Below the pieces are notes generated by a model. That model was not told the origin of the DNA. It made no database searches and saw only the letters and a list, made by a program, of their open reading frames with translations. A DNA stretch of 64,000 bases from NCBI RefSeq assembly GCF_030272615.1, contig NC_081413.1, forward strand, positions 21,454,501 to 21,518,500. The letters are read 5' to 3'. Positions 36,631 to 49,067 of this stretch are shown piece after piece. The DNA comes from Cryptomeria japonica (lineage: Eukaryota > Streptophyta > Pinopsida > Cupressales > Cupressaceae). The number at the start of each line of letters is the position of its first letter. Within the stretch, counting starts at the first letter, position 1. The position numbers and the translations under genes are program-made.

Positions 36631-38051
36631 TGACGCCCTCCTAAATGGCACAAATGTTAGTTCAAGATCAAACAACACAAAACACACAAGATGTTAGAGT
36701 TAATCAATCAAAAACTAAAACATGAAGGCATTCCAAAGGAGACACTAAAAACATGCTAATGAATCTAACTAAAGAAGTAAAGACAATGAGATATCTCCAA
36801 CTATCTCATAGCATGATATTAGCTCCTTCTCCCTTGTTCCTCTCCTCTCCAAGTTCCAAAATAGTGTAGCTCTCAGCAGCTTTTTGCACTATGGATGTTT
36901 ATGGAGGATTGAGATTGTAGAATAGCTCTAAACATGAAATAAAAAGCTATTTTAATGCTAAAATGATATGTTTTAACCAAAAAAGACAATATTTAGTTAT
37001 GCTATGCTAAATGCTCTCTAAAATGGCTATAGTCTAAATGCTTACAAGTTTTTCAGGATCTGGATTATGAAGGAATGGGCTCTATTTATAGGAAAAATGG
37101 AGCAATGGATGGCCAGGATTGAAAGGTTTAATCAAGGGTCAAGCTTGAAAGTTGGGGATCCATGTGCACAATTGGCACCAATAAAATAGTGACAAGTGTC
37201 AACACAGGATTGGGTTGAGAGAAGAGGTTGGAGACATTAAAGGCCTGAGAAGACCTCATGGTTATCTAAAGGCTAAGGGTCAAGCCTAAATTAGGATTAC
37301 CCACTGGATTAGGAGTTAATCCAAGGATAAACCTTTGTGCAAATGATTAAGAGATAATCATGGTCAAAGTATTAAATGCTTGATGAGACCTTTGTGGTTG
37401 GATAGAGGTTGAGTCAAACAAATGTTTTAACCATGTGGGAGGGTTGAATTAACCATTAATGGTTATTGGAGACTTTGTGGATTAAGTGGTTGAAAGTTGG
37501 AAGCCTTTAATGGTTTTCAAAGACTTTGGGGTTTTTGGTGGTTGAAGGTTGAAAACCTTCAATGGTTATCCAAGACTTTGGGCCATTTGAGAAGTGACTC
37601 CATTTTGCTTATGAATGTGACAATAATTAGGGGATGGATTAGGTTAATTAGGAAGGGGTTAGAAGAATCTAGAAGGGGATTAGATTTTGCAAGTGGATTT
37701 GGTGGGTGAGGGAAAATAGGATTTTATTTGAAATAAAAATTCATTTATTTCAAAATGTGTGCAAGTTGCATTTGTAGGAAAATGCAAGTGGGGTGGGGAT
37801 AATGATTTAAATAAATGTTAATTTATTTAAAAGAGGAAAAGGGGGATTTAATTAAATAAATAGATTTTATTTATTTAATTGAATGGAATTTGATTTAATG
37901 AATTAATTAAAATAAATTGAATAATTTATTTAATTAATAGAAGAATGTTTGGGGATGAATTAATTAAATATTAATTGATGGCTAGTGGATTTTTAATCAA
38001 ATAAATACGAAATATTCATTTAATTAAAATGGACAGATTTGTGTGACTACA
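36631..38051 (-). repeat. 5' LTR of element B
   Basis: 1421 bp, same ends as the 3' LTR. TATA box TATAAATAG on the - strand at 37082-37090, from which gag-pol would be transcribed toward lower coordinates. Confidence 0.97.
37082..37090 (-). promoter_or_regulatory. TATA box in B 5' LTR
   Basis: TATAAATAGAGCCC on the - strand; probable gag-pol promoter. Confidence 0.72.
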
Positions 38052-39448
38052 GTAGTCATAGGAGTACTTACTGGTTTAGAATCCTCCATTCCAAATTTCT
38101 TCAGTATTTCCTTTATATACTTGGATTGAGTAATGAAAATCTCATTTTTCATTTGCAGTATTTGTAAACCTATGAAATACTTTATCTCACCGATTAATGA
38201 CATCTCAAATTCTTTGCACATCTCATTTCCAAATTTCTTGCATAGAGAATCATTTTCACAAAAAATAATATCATCAACAAATATGGCTGAAACCAATATA
38301 CCATTGTTCTCATCATTCTTCATATACATGTTTCTATTTTCACTTGTCCTTATAAAACCAATCTTGATTAAGTAAGAGTGTAATCTTTCATACCATGCTC
38401 TGGGTGCTTGCTTTAGACCATATAAAGCTTTGTTCAGTTTACATACCTGATCTTTATTCTTGTCTTCAACAAATCATTCAGGTTATTCAATGTAAACTTC
38501 TTCCTCTAATATACCATTTAGAAATGCAGATTTAACATCCATTTGATATACCTTGAAATTATTGAAAGTAGCATAAGCCAACAATGTTCTTACTCCCTCA
38601 AGTCTGGCCATAGGTGAAAAAATCTCACCATAATCTATTCCTTCTTCTTGAGCGTAACCTTTGCACACTAGTCTTGCTTTGTTGCGAATGACCTCACCTT
38701 TTTCATTTAGCTTGTTTCTGAAAATCCATTTTGTCCTGATTATATTTTTGTCCTTTGGTCTTGGAACCAATGTCCATGTTTCATTCTTCTTGATTTGATC
38801 AATCTCTTCTGTCATAGAATTTACCCAATCTTCATTATTAAATGCCTCTTTTACTATTCTCAGTTCAAATTCAGATATTAGACATGTGTTATGTCTCAGT
38901 TTGTTCCTTGTCATTACTGGATCATCCTTATCTCCTATTATTTGACTTGATGCATGATTTCTTCTGACATATTTGGCTAATATAGGCTCGACAGGCTCTG
39001 TATGATCCTCTTCATCACTTGGTAACTGAATACAATCTTTAGGTTCTTCAGTAGCTTTCTCGGTAGGACTTCTCGATTGAATATATACAAATTCTTCATA
39101 ATTCTCTGGCTCTTTGGAATTCCTTCATCATTTCTTTCTGCAAATTCATCAATTTTCACATTTGCACTTTCCACTATTTTGTTAGATGATTTGATCAAAC
39201 ATTTGAATGCTTTACTTCTAGAAGAGTAACCAAGAAATGTTCCTTCATCGCCTTTCTGATCAAACTTCCCATTTCTATCATCTTTATGAACATAACATCT
39301 ACTTCCAAAGATTTTAAAGTAACTTACATTAGGTTTCTTATCATACCAGATTTCATAAGGTGTCTTCATAGTTCCTTTCTTCAGTTGTACTTGGTTTAGG
39401 GTGTAGATTGCAGTGCTTATTGCTTCTCTCCAGAATGTTTGAGGTACC
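38052..39448 (-). pseudogene. Copia E polyprotein, part 2: integrase end and RT
   Basis: From the solo LTR down to B on the - strand: TMKTPYEIWYDKKPNV and FGSRCYVH (integrase C-terminal region), FLGYSSRSKAF, a diverged linker, then RT: EETWTLVPRP-like, KWIFRNKLNEKGEV, RNKARLVCKGYAQEEGIDY, FSPMARLEGVRTLLA, QMDVKSAFLNG, ALYGLKQAPRAWY, and the catalytic FVDDIIF at about 38270, then QSKYIKEILKKFGM. Contains stops (for example near 38483) and frameshifts near 39120. Copia landmarks are unmistakable; I do not assign the lineage. Confidence 0.93.
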
Positions 39449-41099
39449 TATGTAGGGGAAAAAGCGAGACTAGGTTAATATGCCCTAATCCTACCTTTTG
39501 ACACACATTACGGAATACGAAAGAGCCTAGAGATATCGCACAATTGGCTACTTCTTTTTGTGAAAGAGAGAGCCACGAGATATCTATTAGGATTTCTATT
39601 CCCTTGTTGAAATTGTAAGATCATGTAATGCAAGTTCAAACCCTAATCCCAAAATGCAAGTATGAACTATTAACAAGATTGCAGAATTGAGATTAAACAA
39701 TCAACAGCTGTAAATACAAGAATGAAATAAGAATGCAGATATGTACTCGGAGTCAAAATCGGACTGAAAATGTTCAGGACGGGGGCACGGGCGCCACTGT
39801 CCTGAAAACTGCACCGGAAACGGTTGTTCTGCACTCTGAAACACTGTCGGGAAGCTGTCTGTAAACTGTCTGTCCGGAGGACCAAGGTGCCCAGCGCCTC
39901 TGTCCCAGGGACCAAGGCGCCCAGCGCCCCTTTCCTAGCAGGACCAGGGCACCCAGCGCCCCTGTCCCAGTCTTCTGCTCTGCAACTTGACACAGAGTGT
40001 TGTCTCAACCTTCTCTTTCCGGATTTGTATCCCGCGGCGTCATCTGAATCTCGAAACCTGCAATGATATCTGAAAAAGGGGGAGGGGCGGCTATATAGGG
40101 TTTTGCCTTAGTCAAACCCCCGCTTCGGTGATTTCCACCTCCACGAATAGCCGAGTTGTTTTGTAAAATGTATTGTGTGTGCAGACCTAGTGTGTATGCA
40201 AGGTCCTAAAATGCGAGAAAGCAAACTAGAGCAACCTAGAAAGTAAACCCTAATTTCTTGTAAATGATAATGTAAATGCTCTAAATCGAGATGCAATGTG
40301 ATCTAAAGCATGAATAAATGATGTATCAAAGCTTATACAAAGACATGAAAACAATACGAAATCATACCCAACCCTCAAGGGAGGAGTACAAGCCAATCTT
40401 CAGTCGGTAATCTCATATTGTTCTTCAATGTCTTCCAAGCCCTAAGTGGATGAATGAATTTGATAGATGCTTGATAGAATGATGTTGAATGTTGTTGAAA
40501 TCCTCAAAGATCTACTCTTTCGCTGCATATGAAGTTCCTAAAAACCCAAAATCCGATCCCTTCAAATGAAGAAAGAGAGCTCTTATGTAGGAAACCCTAG
40601 ATCGTAAATTCATCTTTTGGCCGACCTAGAGATTGAATATCCCGCCAATTTCTTGGGGTTAAGCTTTATTTTATGATTGGATCATGCTCCCAAAATTTCG
40701 GGAAAAATGTCCGGGACCATGTGCACTCCGGGTGCCACGGTCCGGACAACTTTTCACCAAATTTTTAGGGCCGTCAGATATGATGATTTTAGAGAGAATC
40801 CCGAAGTTACAGGTGATTTCGAGATGTTTTGACCCCGAAACCAAGCCCCCAAGTTTGAAATAGGACTTAATTAGGGTTTTTGATTAAGTGGTGTATAAAA
40901 TGCGAAGGGCGCGCTTTAGTGAAAGGGCCCAACTTTATGATGTAGAGAATGATGAAATAGGACCTTAGACCTAATTAATTTGATTAATTAAGTGCTTAAG
41001 GAGAAATGCAATGCAGAATGTAAAATGCACTAAGGCGGGTGCTAAACTAGGTGTGAAATTGTACCACCCTAGCGAGTGCGTACAATTTACGACGCTACA
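39449..41099. mobile_element. Solo LTR inside copia E integrase
   Basis: Flanked by GTACC at 39444-39448 and 41100-41104. Both copies code for VP in the disrupted integrase. Inverted ends TGTAG (39451) and CTACA (41099). Two extra bases TA stand between the left duplication and TGTAG. No internal region remains, as after recombination between two LTRs. Not homologous to the other LTRs here. A possible TATA (CTATATAGG) at about 40090. Confidence 0.85.
39878..39970. repeat. Three 31-bp GC-rich tandem repeats in the solo LTR
   Basis: Units start at 39878, 39909 and about 39941 with GGACCARGG followed by CCCAGCGCC. A related GGCGCC stretch lies just upstream (about 39777). GC-rich against an AT-rich background. 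Confidence 0.8.
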
Positions 41100-43171
41100 G
41101 TACCTTCTTTTCAATCATCAGGGTTTTGACACAATCTAGAATAGATCTATTTCTTCTCTTAGCTATCCCATTTTGCTGTGGAGTTCTCGGTGCAGATACT
41201 TGCCTTTTTATACCATGATCATTGCAGTATAAGTTGAATTCATCAAATGTGAACTCTCCTCCTCTATCAGATCTAAGAGATTTCAGCTATCTTCCTATTT
41301 CATTTTCAACTCTTACCTTGTACCATTTAAACATTTGAAAAGCTTCTGATTTTTCTTTTAAAAACATGACTGACATCATCCTTGAATAATCATCCACAAA
41401 TAATATGAAATATCTATCACCATAATAACTCTGAACTTTCATGGGACCACAAAGATCAGTGTGTACAAGATCTAAAATTCTTTTAGAGGTGTAGGACTTA
41501 CTTGCAAAGCTTGATCTTGTCATCTTACCCATTTGGTATCCTTGGCACATAGCATTCTCAGGTTTTTCCAAGCTCGGGTAGACCTCTTACACGATGATTC
41601 TTACTTATTTTGATCAAATTATCAAAATTAACATGACAAAACCTTTTATGCCATAACCAGGTTTCTTTTATTTTAGCATATAGACATTTGTTCCAAGTTG
41701 AGTCAAGATGAAATGTATTACCTCTTGTTTGAGTCCCAGTAGTAGCTAACTTTCCATGTTTGTCATGAACTTTGACAATTCCCTTTTGAAATTCTATTCG
41801 GTATCCTATATTGTTTAGTTGTGCTACACTCAACAAATTGTATTTCAATCCTTCAACCCAGTAAACATCATTACATTTAGCATTGTCAAGAAGTGTGATA
41901 GATCCTTTACCTTTCACTAGACATGGAGCATCATTACCAAATCTTACATAACCTCCATCATAGTCTTCAAGTTTTACAAACTTGTGTTTATCACCTGTCA
42001 TGTGATGAGAGCATCCACTGTCTATGATCCAAGAGTCATTATTGTTTATGTGAGATATTAGGGCTTTTTCTTCATACCTTTCTTGATCTGATCCATCTTT
42101 GATAGCCACATAAACAACTTCCTCTATTTCAGTTTCATCAAATTTATCATCTTTGGATTCCTCATCAGCAACTAGGCATGTCTTTCTATCTCTCCTTCTA
42201 AAGTCTCGGTGTCCTCTATAGTGATTGTCTTTCTGTCTGTCTTCTCGGTAATCTCTCTTTTCACTAGATTCTTTGTCAAGGCAGTTAGAAGCCATATGTC
42301 CTATTTTATAACAATTGAAACATTTCAAAGGTAGCTTTCCTTTGTACTTACCTTTGCCTCTCGGTAACCTTCTGGCTAATAGTGCTTCAAACTCTTCTTG
42401 CTTTCTGATTTCTTCATATAGTTTGTGTACTTCTTCCATGTTTTTACAAAATCTTTCACTTGCTCCACTATGATTTCCTTCAGAATACTTATTTGTTCTA
42501 CCATTATAGTCATTAGATTTACCAAAATGAAAAGAACTGAATGCAGATTCAACTTTATTTACCGAAGACCCATTGTTATCAAAATTACTTAACTCAAATG
42601 CATGTAGCTTACTGATAGTAGCATCCAAAGAGACTGACATGTTTGGTACAGACCTTAATTCATTTATTGCAGAATCTCGAATAGCATAAGCTGGTAGGAG
42701 GGTTCTCAATAACTTACTGGTTACATCCTTTTCATCAATATTTCCACCTGCTCCTTTGATTTGATTGATAATCTCCTTTAACCTTGTACTGTATTGTGTT
42801 ATGTTTTCTCCTTCATTCATCCTCATGGATTCAAGTTATCCTCTTAGACTATCTACTTTTTTTCTTTGAACATGTTCATCACCACCATAAACAGATATGA
42901 GTTTATCCCACATTACCTTTGTATCATTACAACCTTTTAGATCATTAAAGTCTGAGTCGGTCAATGCTGATGTTATTTCAATCGTAGCTTGAGTATGTTC
43001 TTTCTTTGCCTTTATCTCTTCCATTGCCATTGGGTAGGTGCTCGATGGAATGTAATCATTCTCAAGGTAATATGTAGCATATTCTCCAATTCCTAATAAG
43101 TGCAACTTCATCCTTTTCTACCATGTGGAGAAACTTGACTTGTTCAGCTTTGGTGCATCCCTTTTAGACAT
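41100..43171 (-). pseudogene. Copia E polyprotein, part 1: gag, protease, integrase core
   Basis: ATG at 43171 (MSKRDAPKLN). Gag (UBN2-like, 43110-42400), zinc knuckle CFNCYKIGHMASNC (about 42310), protease with WIIDSGCSHHMT (about 42010), GAG-pre-integrase LWHKRFCHVN (about 41640), integrase start with GYQMGKMTRSSF, DLCGPM, VDDYSRMMSVMFLKEKSEAF and, just before the solo LTR, SDRGGEFTFDEF and TPQQNGIAKRRNRS. Stops near 43120 and 42835 and a frameshift near 41565; the protease active site is intact. Confidence 0.95.
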
Positions 43172-43222
43172 CTTCGGATCTTTGCCTCAAGTGCCTTTAA
43201 ACTTTTCTTTCTGGAGTCCAAT

Positions 43223-43234
43223 GCTCTAATACCA
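43223..43234 (-). promoter_or_regulatory. Primer binding site of copia E (initiator tRNA-Met)
   Basis: TGGTATTAGAGC on the - strand, one base different from the common copia site TGGTATCAGAGC, two bases inside the 5' LTR. Confidence 0.92.
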
Positions 43235-43236
43235 AT

Positions 43237-44756
43237 TGTAGAGTTCAGATGCAATAGTAAAGCTTAGAAGTCAATAGATAATATCATGAGAGGGGGGGGT
43301 GAGTCATACAAACTTAATCTTCAATATATTCAACAAATTCAACCTCGGTAGCATGTACTATAGAATATAGCAAAAACTATAAAAAATTTAAACTCATGAA
43401 CATAAATCATCACAACACATATAACACCAAATTTAACATGGAAACCCAAATAGGGAAAAACCACTATGGGATTTTGGACCCACTCAGAAATATACACTTC
43501 TAGAGTATGCTCGGTTAAAAGAAAATCCCGTTAAAGATTACAAAACACATTGCTAGATGTGACCTGAGTAAGGGATTTCCCTTAGATCTGCTAGGATCTT
43601 ACACTTTTTTAGAAGTGACCTTGTCAAAGGATTTCAAACACTCATTTATAATGTCACCTTGCTAGAGGATTTACAAATAAGACTGTTAAGTCCACTTTGT
43701 TAAGAGATTTTCTGTCACTTACAAAATAAATAATAGTAACAAAATATATCTGCAATTTCACATCTAAAATGCTAAAGAAAATTCTTATTTGCTCAAAACA
43801 ATCTTGTCATAAGACTTATCTTGTCCCTTGTTGGGCTTGCTAGGCTTCCCAATTTGTTTCTCATTCAAATCTCCAAGCTTCTGTGCTCGATAAACATTAC
43901 TGTAGCATTACTGTGCTTACAATTGCCCACATACATTGTTCATCAATAATTCCTTATTTATAAACAATTCTCACCGCTTAATCTCCTTGATCACATTTCC
44001 CATGATCAATCTTGGCCATCAGATCTTCACACTTGACCAAGTTCAATGTATCCTTCATTCTAAAAAATGTTTTACCTTGCCTAGGGACTTGCATTCCTTC
44101 TTGGAACTTGCACAAGGTTATTGCGGTTCAATCTAGGTTGTAGATCTTCCTGTCGATCTTCCATTGCCATAGATCCTTAACAAACTTCATGTTCGGCATA
44201 CCAATCATTTAAACAACTCCAGCTCATTAGCATCCTTCATTAAATAATGCTTGTATTCATCCAATGCATTCTATTACAACTCGGTTGTTACTCGGTTAAC
44301 ATTGAACTTCACTTGGTAGACATTCTATCTTCATTAACTGATATCGATAACCTTAGGGTCTACCGACTAGGTTCCTTAGGGTTTACTGAGTAGGTTCCTT
44401 GCTCAGTGACATAGTACAATATTAAACATCATATTTAGAATATCAAAACAATCAAACCAACATGATCTCATCATTGTCTAACTTGGTAATAGTTGCCCAT
44501 TGAATAACTCAATTCTCCCCTTTATTATCATATTCTTTCGGTGTCACTTACCGACTTCTTAATACTTATAAAAACATTCTTCTTAAGATATGGCAACATC
44601 ATACTAAATCAGAAAATCAATTTCTTGACATCAATGACAAAATAATATTATTAAGATAGCAATCATCCTTCTTCAGTTATATCAATAATCTTCAACAACC
44701 TTCTCAATATCCTTATTGAAATGCCAACAATCTGTCTTTCTACTGTAATGCCAACA
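43237..44756 (-). repeat. 5' LTR of copia E, with a 27-bp outer extension
   Basis: 43237-44729 aligns with the 3' LTR. The target duplication CCACC starts only at 44757, so 27 extra bases (44730-44756) belong to the LTR; they end with a second copy of AATGCCAACA, the LTR terminus. Confidence 0.9.
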
Positions 44757-46143
44757 CCACCAAAGTGGTTTTCACCATTGGACGGATTTATTTCTCTTTA
44801 GTGTTTTTGATTTTTTAATTTTTTTGTGTCACAAGGCCCCTGTTTGCCAGGTTTTCATCAAGTAAAAATTTTTATTTTTATGATTTTTTTGTATTTTTGA
44901 CAATTTTTTGATTTTTTTGTATTTTTGAATTAGGATATGTTGAAGAGCTATGTGTAAAACCTACGAAGGTGCATACTATTGATAGGATCCTCCAAAGTTT
45001 TGTCATCTAGATTTGAAAGCGGATATGCACCGGATCCATAGATTGTTGTGATAATGTAAGGACCAAGCCAATTTGGTTCGAACTTGCCCTTCTTCTCTCT
45101 GTCTTGCTGATTTTTAGGATTTTCCTTGAGAACTAAGTCACTTTGTCAAATGTGTGAGGCTTTACCTTATGATTGTAACTGCATTGTTCCTTGATTGAAT
45201 GATGTGTAGCTTGAGTGACTATCCTCCTTGATAAAGGAACTGAGATAGAATTACTAGCATGTGGACTACACAGGCATGTATTCATGTCACCTAAAGAAGT
45301 TTGGTCATCTCTCATAACAAATTCCTTCGAGGAAGCTTCATTAAAGGTCCATGGTGTATTGCTAGAAGGGAAAGGATGTGTAGAACAAGTGGATGAGGAA
45401 TGAAGGCTTAGGATTGTGAAAATAAGTGAAAGTATCATGACATGATGGAGACTTAGGATCAACAAGTATGTTTTTTGACTTAAAATTGTAGAACTTTTGC
45501 CCCCAGTTATTTCGATTTTAGGGGAGATCATCTCTTGTTCCTTTTTCTTCATAGGATTTTTATCCTTGACCTTGATGTTTGCAGAGTCCAATAGCTTTTA
45601 ATTTTGATTTGGACTACAAGACTTTTCTTTATTTTTGACTTTTAGATTTTTCTTTTCAAAGCTTGATATTTTATCCGCAATGAGTAAGGGATTTTCCAAT
45701 TCTTGTTGATCCATGTCTAAGAGAGGAGTGGAAATGGAATGAGTGGATGAAATGGTAAGGCTATGTGAGTTCTCAAGAGGGTTGGCGATACATTCAATAG
45801 ATTCTTAGTTGGAACCACTCTTAGGACTATTGATATCAAGAGTTGCTTGCACCACTAGAGGAGATTTTCTTTCAGACTTAGTAGCCACAACACTATGTGG
45901 GTCACACCCAGTTCATTGATATTGCAAATTGTTTATAGGTTGTTCCTATCGACTGAATGTCTAAGGAGATAGTGGGAGTTGATCATAATAAAAGATATAC
46001 TCACCACATCCCATGTCTTTAAACTCAAACTTTTCTTTGATCTCTATTTGCTCTGATGTAGAAGCTTTTAATGATTCAAGATCAACATATGTTGATGAAG
46101 GAACAACCTCTCGATTAACTGGGATTGTTATTTTGGATCTAGG
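44757..46143 (-). pseudogene. Element A: segment replacing most of pol
   Basis: 44757-44900 is the second half of the conserved post-pol block. 45000-45170 matches the integrase tail of C (NHKVKPHTF motif). From about 45190 to 46140 the reading frame continues upstream but resembles no part of RT, RNase H or integrase; it is Ser/Lys/Asn-rich (about 45591-45133 stays open for 152 codons) and joins the post-protease linker. Compared with C roughly 5 kb of G-patch, RT, RNase H and integrase coding sequence is absent. So A could not encode its own reverse transcription or integration and would need enzymes in trans. Confidence 0.75.
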
Positions 46144-49067
46144 TCACATATTGTTACAATGTATGAATGGGTTTGGATCAGATTTGATGGTCACTTCAAC
46201 TCCATTTTGTGGGAAGTTGATACATCGATGATATGTTGAGGGAATACCTCTCATTTCATGAATCCATGGGGGTCCCAAGAGTATGTTGTATGTGAGATCT
46301 AGATCAAGGACTTGACAAACCACATCCTTATTTATTGGCCCAACTTTGAGAGGTAAGGTTATTGTGCCCTTGGATGAGTTCTCTTTGTCATCATATGCCT
46401 TGATGGTAATTTTGTTTCTAGAATTCACAACCTTTTCAGAATATCCCAATTGTTTAAGAGTGTTCAATGTACAAATGTTGAGACTTGCTCCTCCATCTAC
46501 CAGGACTCATTTTATTCGATGTTTGTGTAGGAAGGCTTCAATTTGTAAAGGTTCATTATATGGTTGGCTTACGAAGGCGTCGTCAGGTGAATGTAAGATA
46601 ATGTGGAATGGAAAGGTATCCCACCATGGCTTCAAACTAGTCCACATTCATATTAGTGGGGACAGAGGTTTCTCTCAAAGATTTATCAAGGATGGATTTA
46701 TGTGCAAGGGATATGCATAAAAGCTTAAGGATGGAGATAAGTGCGGGTGTCTTCCCTAGGTATTCTACTAGGTCGTACTCAGGTTTAACTGATGAGGAAG
46801 TGATGGTTTTAGGTGGAGCACCTTGCAAAGTGACCTTACCTCATTGACTTTGACATTACATTTAGAGGTAGATTCAAAAGAAGGTCCAATGCCTTTTAGG
46901 ACAACTTTGGCTCTTTGGGTAGAACTTTCAGGCTTTTTGTCCTTTATGATAATAGTAGAGACATAATTGTCCATCAAAATGTGATTAATAGTTGAATCAT
47001 AGTTATAGGATGCTTTGGTATAGTTGGCTTGTTCATCTGTGGCTTTGGATTTTCCCTTGTCATGTTTAGGGAATGGTTCCTTAAACATCTCATTTTCTTT
47101 ATTGGATGTATGTCCCTCTATCTCAATGTCACCTCTATCAATAAGATCTTGTATAATTTTCTTCAGCTGATGACAATTTCCTATTTTATGTCCCTTGCTC
47201 GTTTGATATTCACAGTACTCATCGTCATTCAACCAATTTGGTTTTACCTTTGGCTCATATGAAGGATTTTCTAGAATTGTTATTATCTTGTTTTCCACTA
47301 GCTTCTTGAAGCTTGACTCAAGTGGTTCTCTCAATGAGGTGTATTTCCTTCATGGTTTTGAAGTTGTTTGAGTATTCACTTGGTTGTTTGTAGAACTTGA
47401 TCCAGAAAGAATGATTTTGGGTCTCACTGTGTTAGCATCAACAACACCATGATTTACTGTGTTCTTATTCTTTTTCCAAAATCATGGCTTGTCCTTTCCT
47501 TTAAAATCCTCTTTGTTTTCTTTGAATATTTGGATGATGCCTTGCTCAATTAGTACTTCCTCTTTCACGAAGCCTTTCTCAATCACATCCTTGAAACTGG
47601 ACAAACAAGCTTTCCTTAATTCATAACCAATTTCTTTGTTGACATTCTGTGTAAACATCTCTACCATTTGTTTTTGTGGAATTTCATACGAGCATCTGCT
47701 GGCTAAATTCCTCTATCTTTGTAAGAATGATGAAAATGAATCCTCATATTTTTGTTTGGTATTGCACAAAGTTGTAACTGATATATCTCTCTCTATGTTA
47801 TATGAGAAATGTTGTATGAAAGCTTCTTCTAGATCAACCCATGACTTAATTCTAGGTGGAAGTTGGGAGAACCATTCCATAGCTTGATCACCTAAGTTTT
47901 GTGGGAACAATATCATCAAGTACATTTCTTCTACTGCTACCTCAATGCAAGCTGTGAAGAATTGTCTTATGTGTGCCTTAGGGTCTCCCTTGCCTCTATA
48001 ATTATCAAAATTAGATGTCACAAAATGTGTAGGAAAAGGAGGCATTGGAATGCTTTTGTCAAATGGATAGGGACATATGTCTCTCATTGTGTAAGTTGGC
48101 TTTGGTGTATTTATGTCTTCCATTTTCATTTGTAAGTCCTTTATTTGTTGTTCCAAATTGCTCTTAGGTGAAGACCTACTTCATGGACCATATCCCATGC
48201 CTGAGCCACCAAGTGGAGGAGGAGGATATTGTATATATGGATGGTATTGATCATAGACATGCTCATAAGGGGGAGGTCTATAATGATACTGCACATAGGG
48301 ACCACCTAGTACAAAGTCATAATGAGTAATGGAATATCTACTTTGTCCATGCATATCATATTCTATAGGCATGTCATGATTTTTTTCTTTTGTAGTGCCC
48401 CCAAATTTAACACGAGGTTTCCTAGTGTCCAAATTTTGAGCATGCCTTTGGATATCCAATTGCTTTTGAGGTTGGTCCTTAGCATTGGTATGTGATTGAG
48501 TGTATAAATATTGGCAAAAGACTTCCATAGGGGTCTGTGTAGATGAGTATCATAGACTTGACCATGTGTATTTGGTTCCTCGGGCTTTTGAAATAAGGAT
48601 GATGGTGACTCAAGCACGAGACATGGTCTTGTACTACTTCCACTATGAGGTCTCCTTTGATCCATGTTGAGTTGACTTTCTTGCATAGGTTGATGTCCCA
48701 TTATTTCATACATGTCAAAATCATGAGGTATCTTGGCTCCACTTTGTTCCATCACTTGTAAAAAATATTCTCTCTCTCTTCTCATGATTTCCTCAACCAA
48801 TCTATTAAAATGGGGATCCATAATAGAGTCTTCCACTTCAACTGAATGTACTAAAATGTTGTCCACATTTTCATTGTGTGTATCATTGTTGTTTGTATTA
48901 TCCATGTTCTCAATATTATGAATGTTTCTATAAATGTCCATGTCAGGTAATGTAGTATGATCAAAATTGAAATTGATATCGTTGTCATACTCATAGCCAC
49001 TCATGTTTACAGATTCTTGAGCCTATTTTGCTTTTCTCCTAGATTTTTGGGAACAAGTTTCAACCAT
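46144..49067 (-). pseudogene. Gag and protease of element A
   Basis: ATG probably 49067 (MVETCSQKSRRKAK, parallel to MAQTRSRSR in B), with a TAG at 49023-49025. Asn/Asp-rich N-terminus, FNRLVEEIMRRER, then gag core NFDNYRGKGDPKAHIRQF (about 48010-47720), knuckle CEYQTSKGHKIGNC (about 47210), and protease region up to KVGPINKDVVCQVLDLDLTYN and LLGPPWIHEMR (about 46330-46230). Frameshifts near 48450 and 46800. The protease active-site stretch is near 46490. Order and spacing match C and B. Confidence 0.88.

Larger units (their letters stand above)
19327..38051 (-). mobile_element. Gypsy (Tat-type) element B, young and nearly intact, 18.7 kb
   Basis: LTRs both 1421 bp (19327-20747 and 36631-38051), starting TG and ending CA, with target duplication GTAGT at 19322-19326 and 38052-38056. 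I count about four differences between the LTRs, all transitions, so it inserted recently. Internal order on the - strand: primer site (tRNA-Trp), leader with motif array, one long Gag-Pol frame, spacer, then on the opposite (+) strand the PMD gene with its promoter, hairpins, polypurine tract. Lies in the RT coding region of copia E. Reference copy for the B/F subfamily. Confidence 0.97.
16726..44756 (-). mobile_element. Copia element E, split by gypsy B and a solo LTR
   Basis: Ty1/copia retrotransposon on the - strand. 3' LTR 16726-18186, 5' LTR 43237-44756, target duplication CCACC at 16721-16725 and 44757-44761. Primer site for initiator tRNA-Met at 43223-43234; polypurine tract 18187-18200. 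About 7.6 kb once the inserts are removed. The polyprotein (protease before integrase before RT, the copia order) lies in three pieces: 43171-41100, 39448-38052 and 19326-18598. Inserted into gypsy A. Confidence 0.95.
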
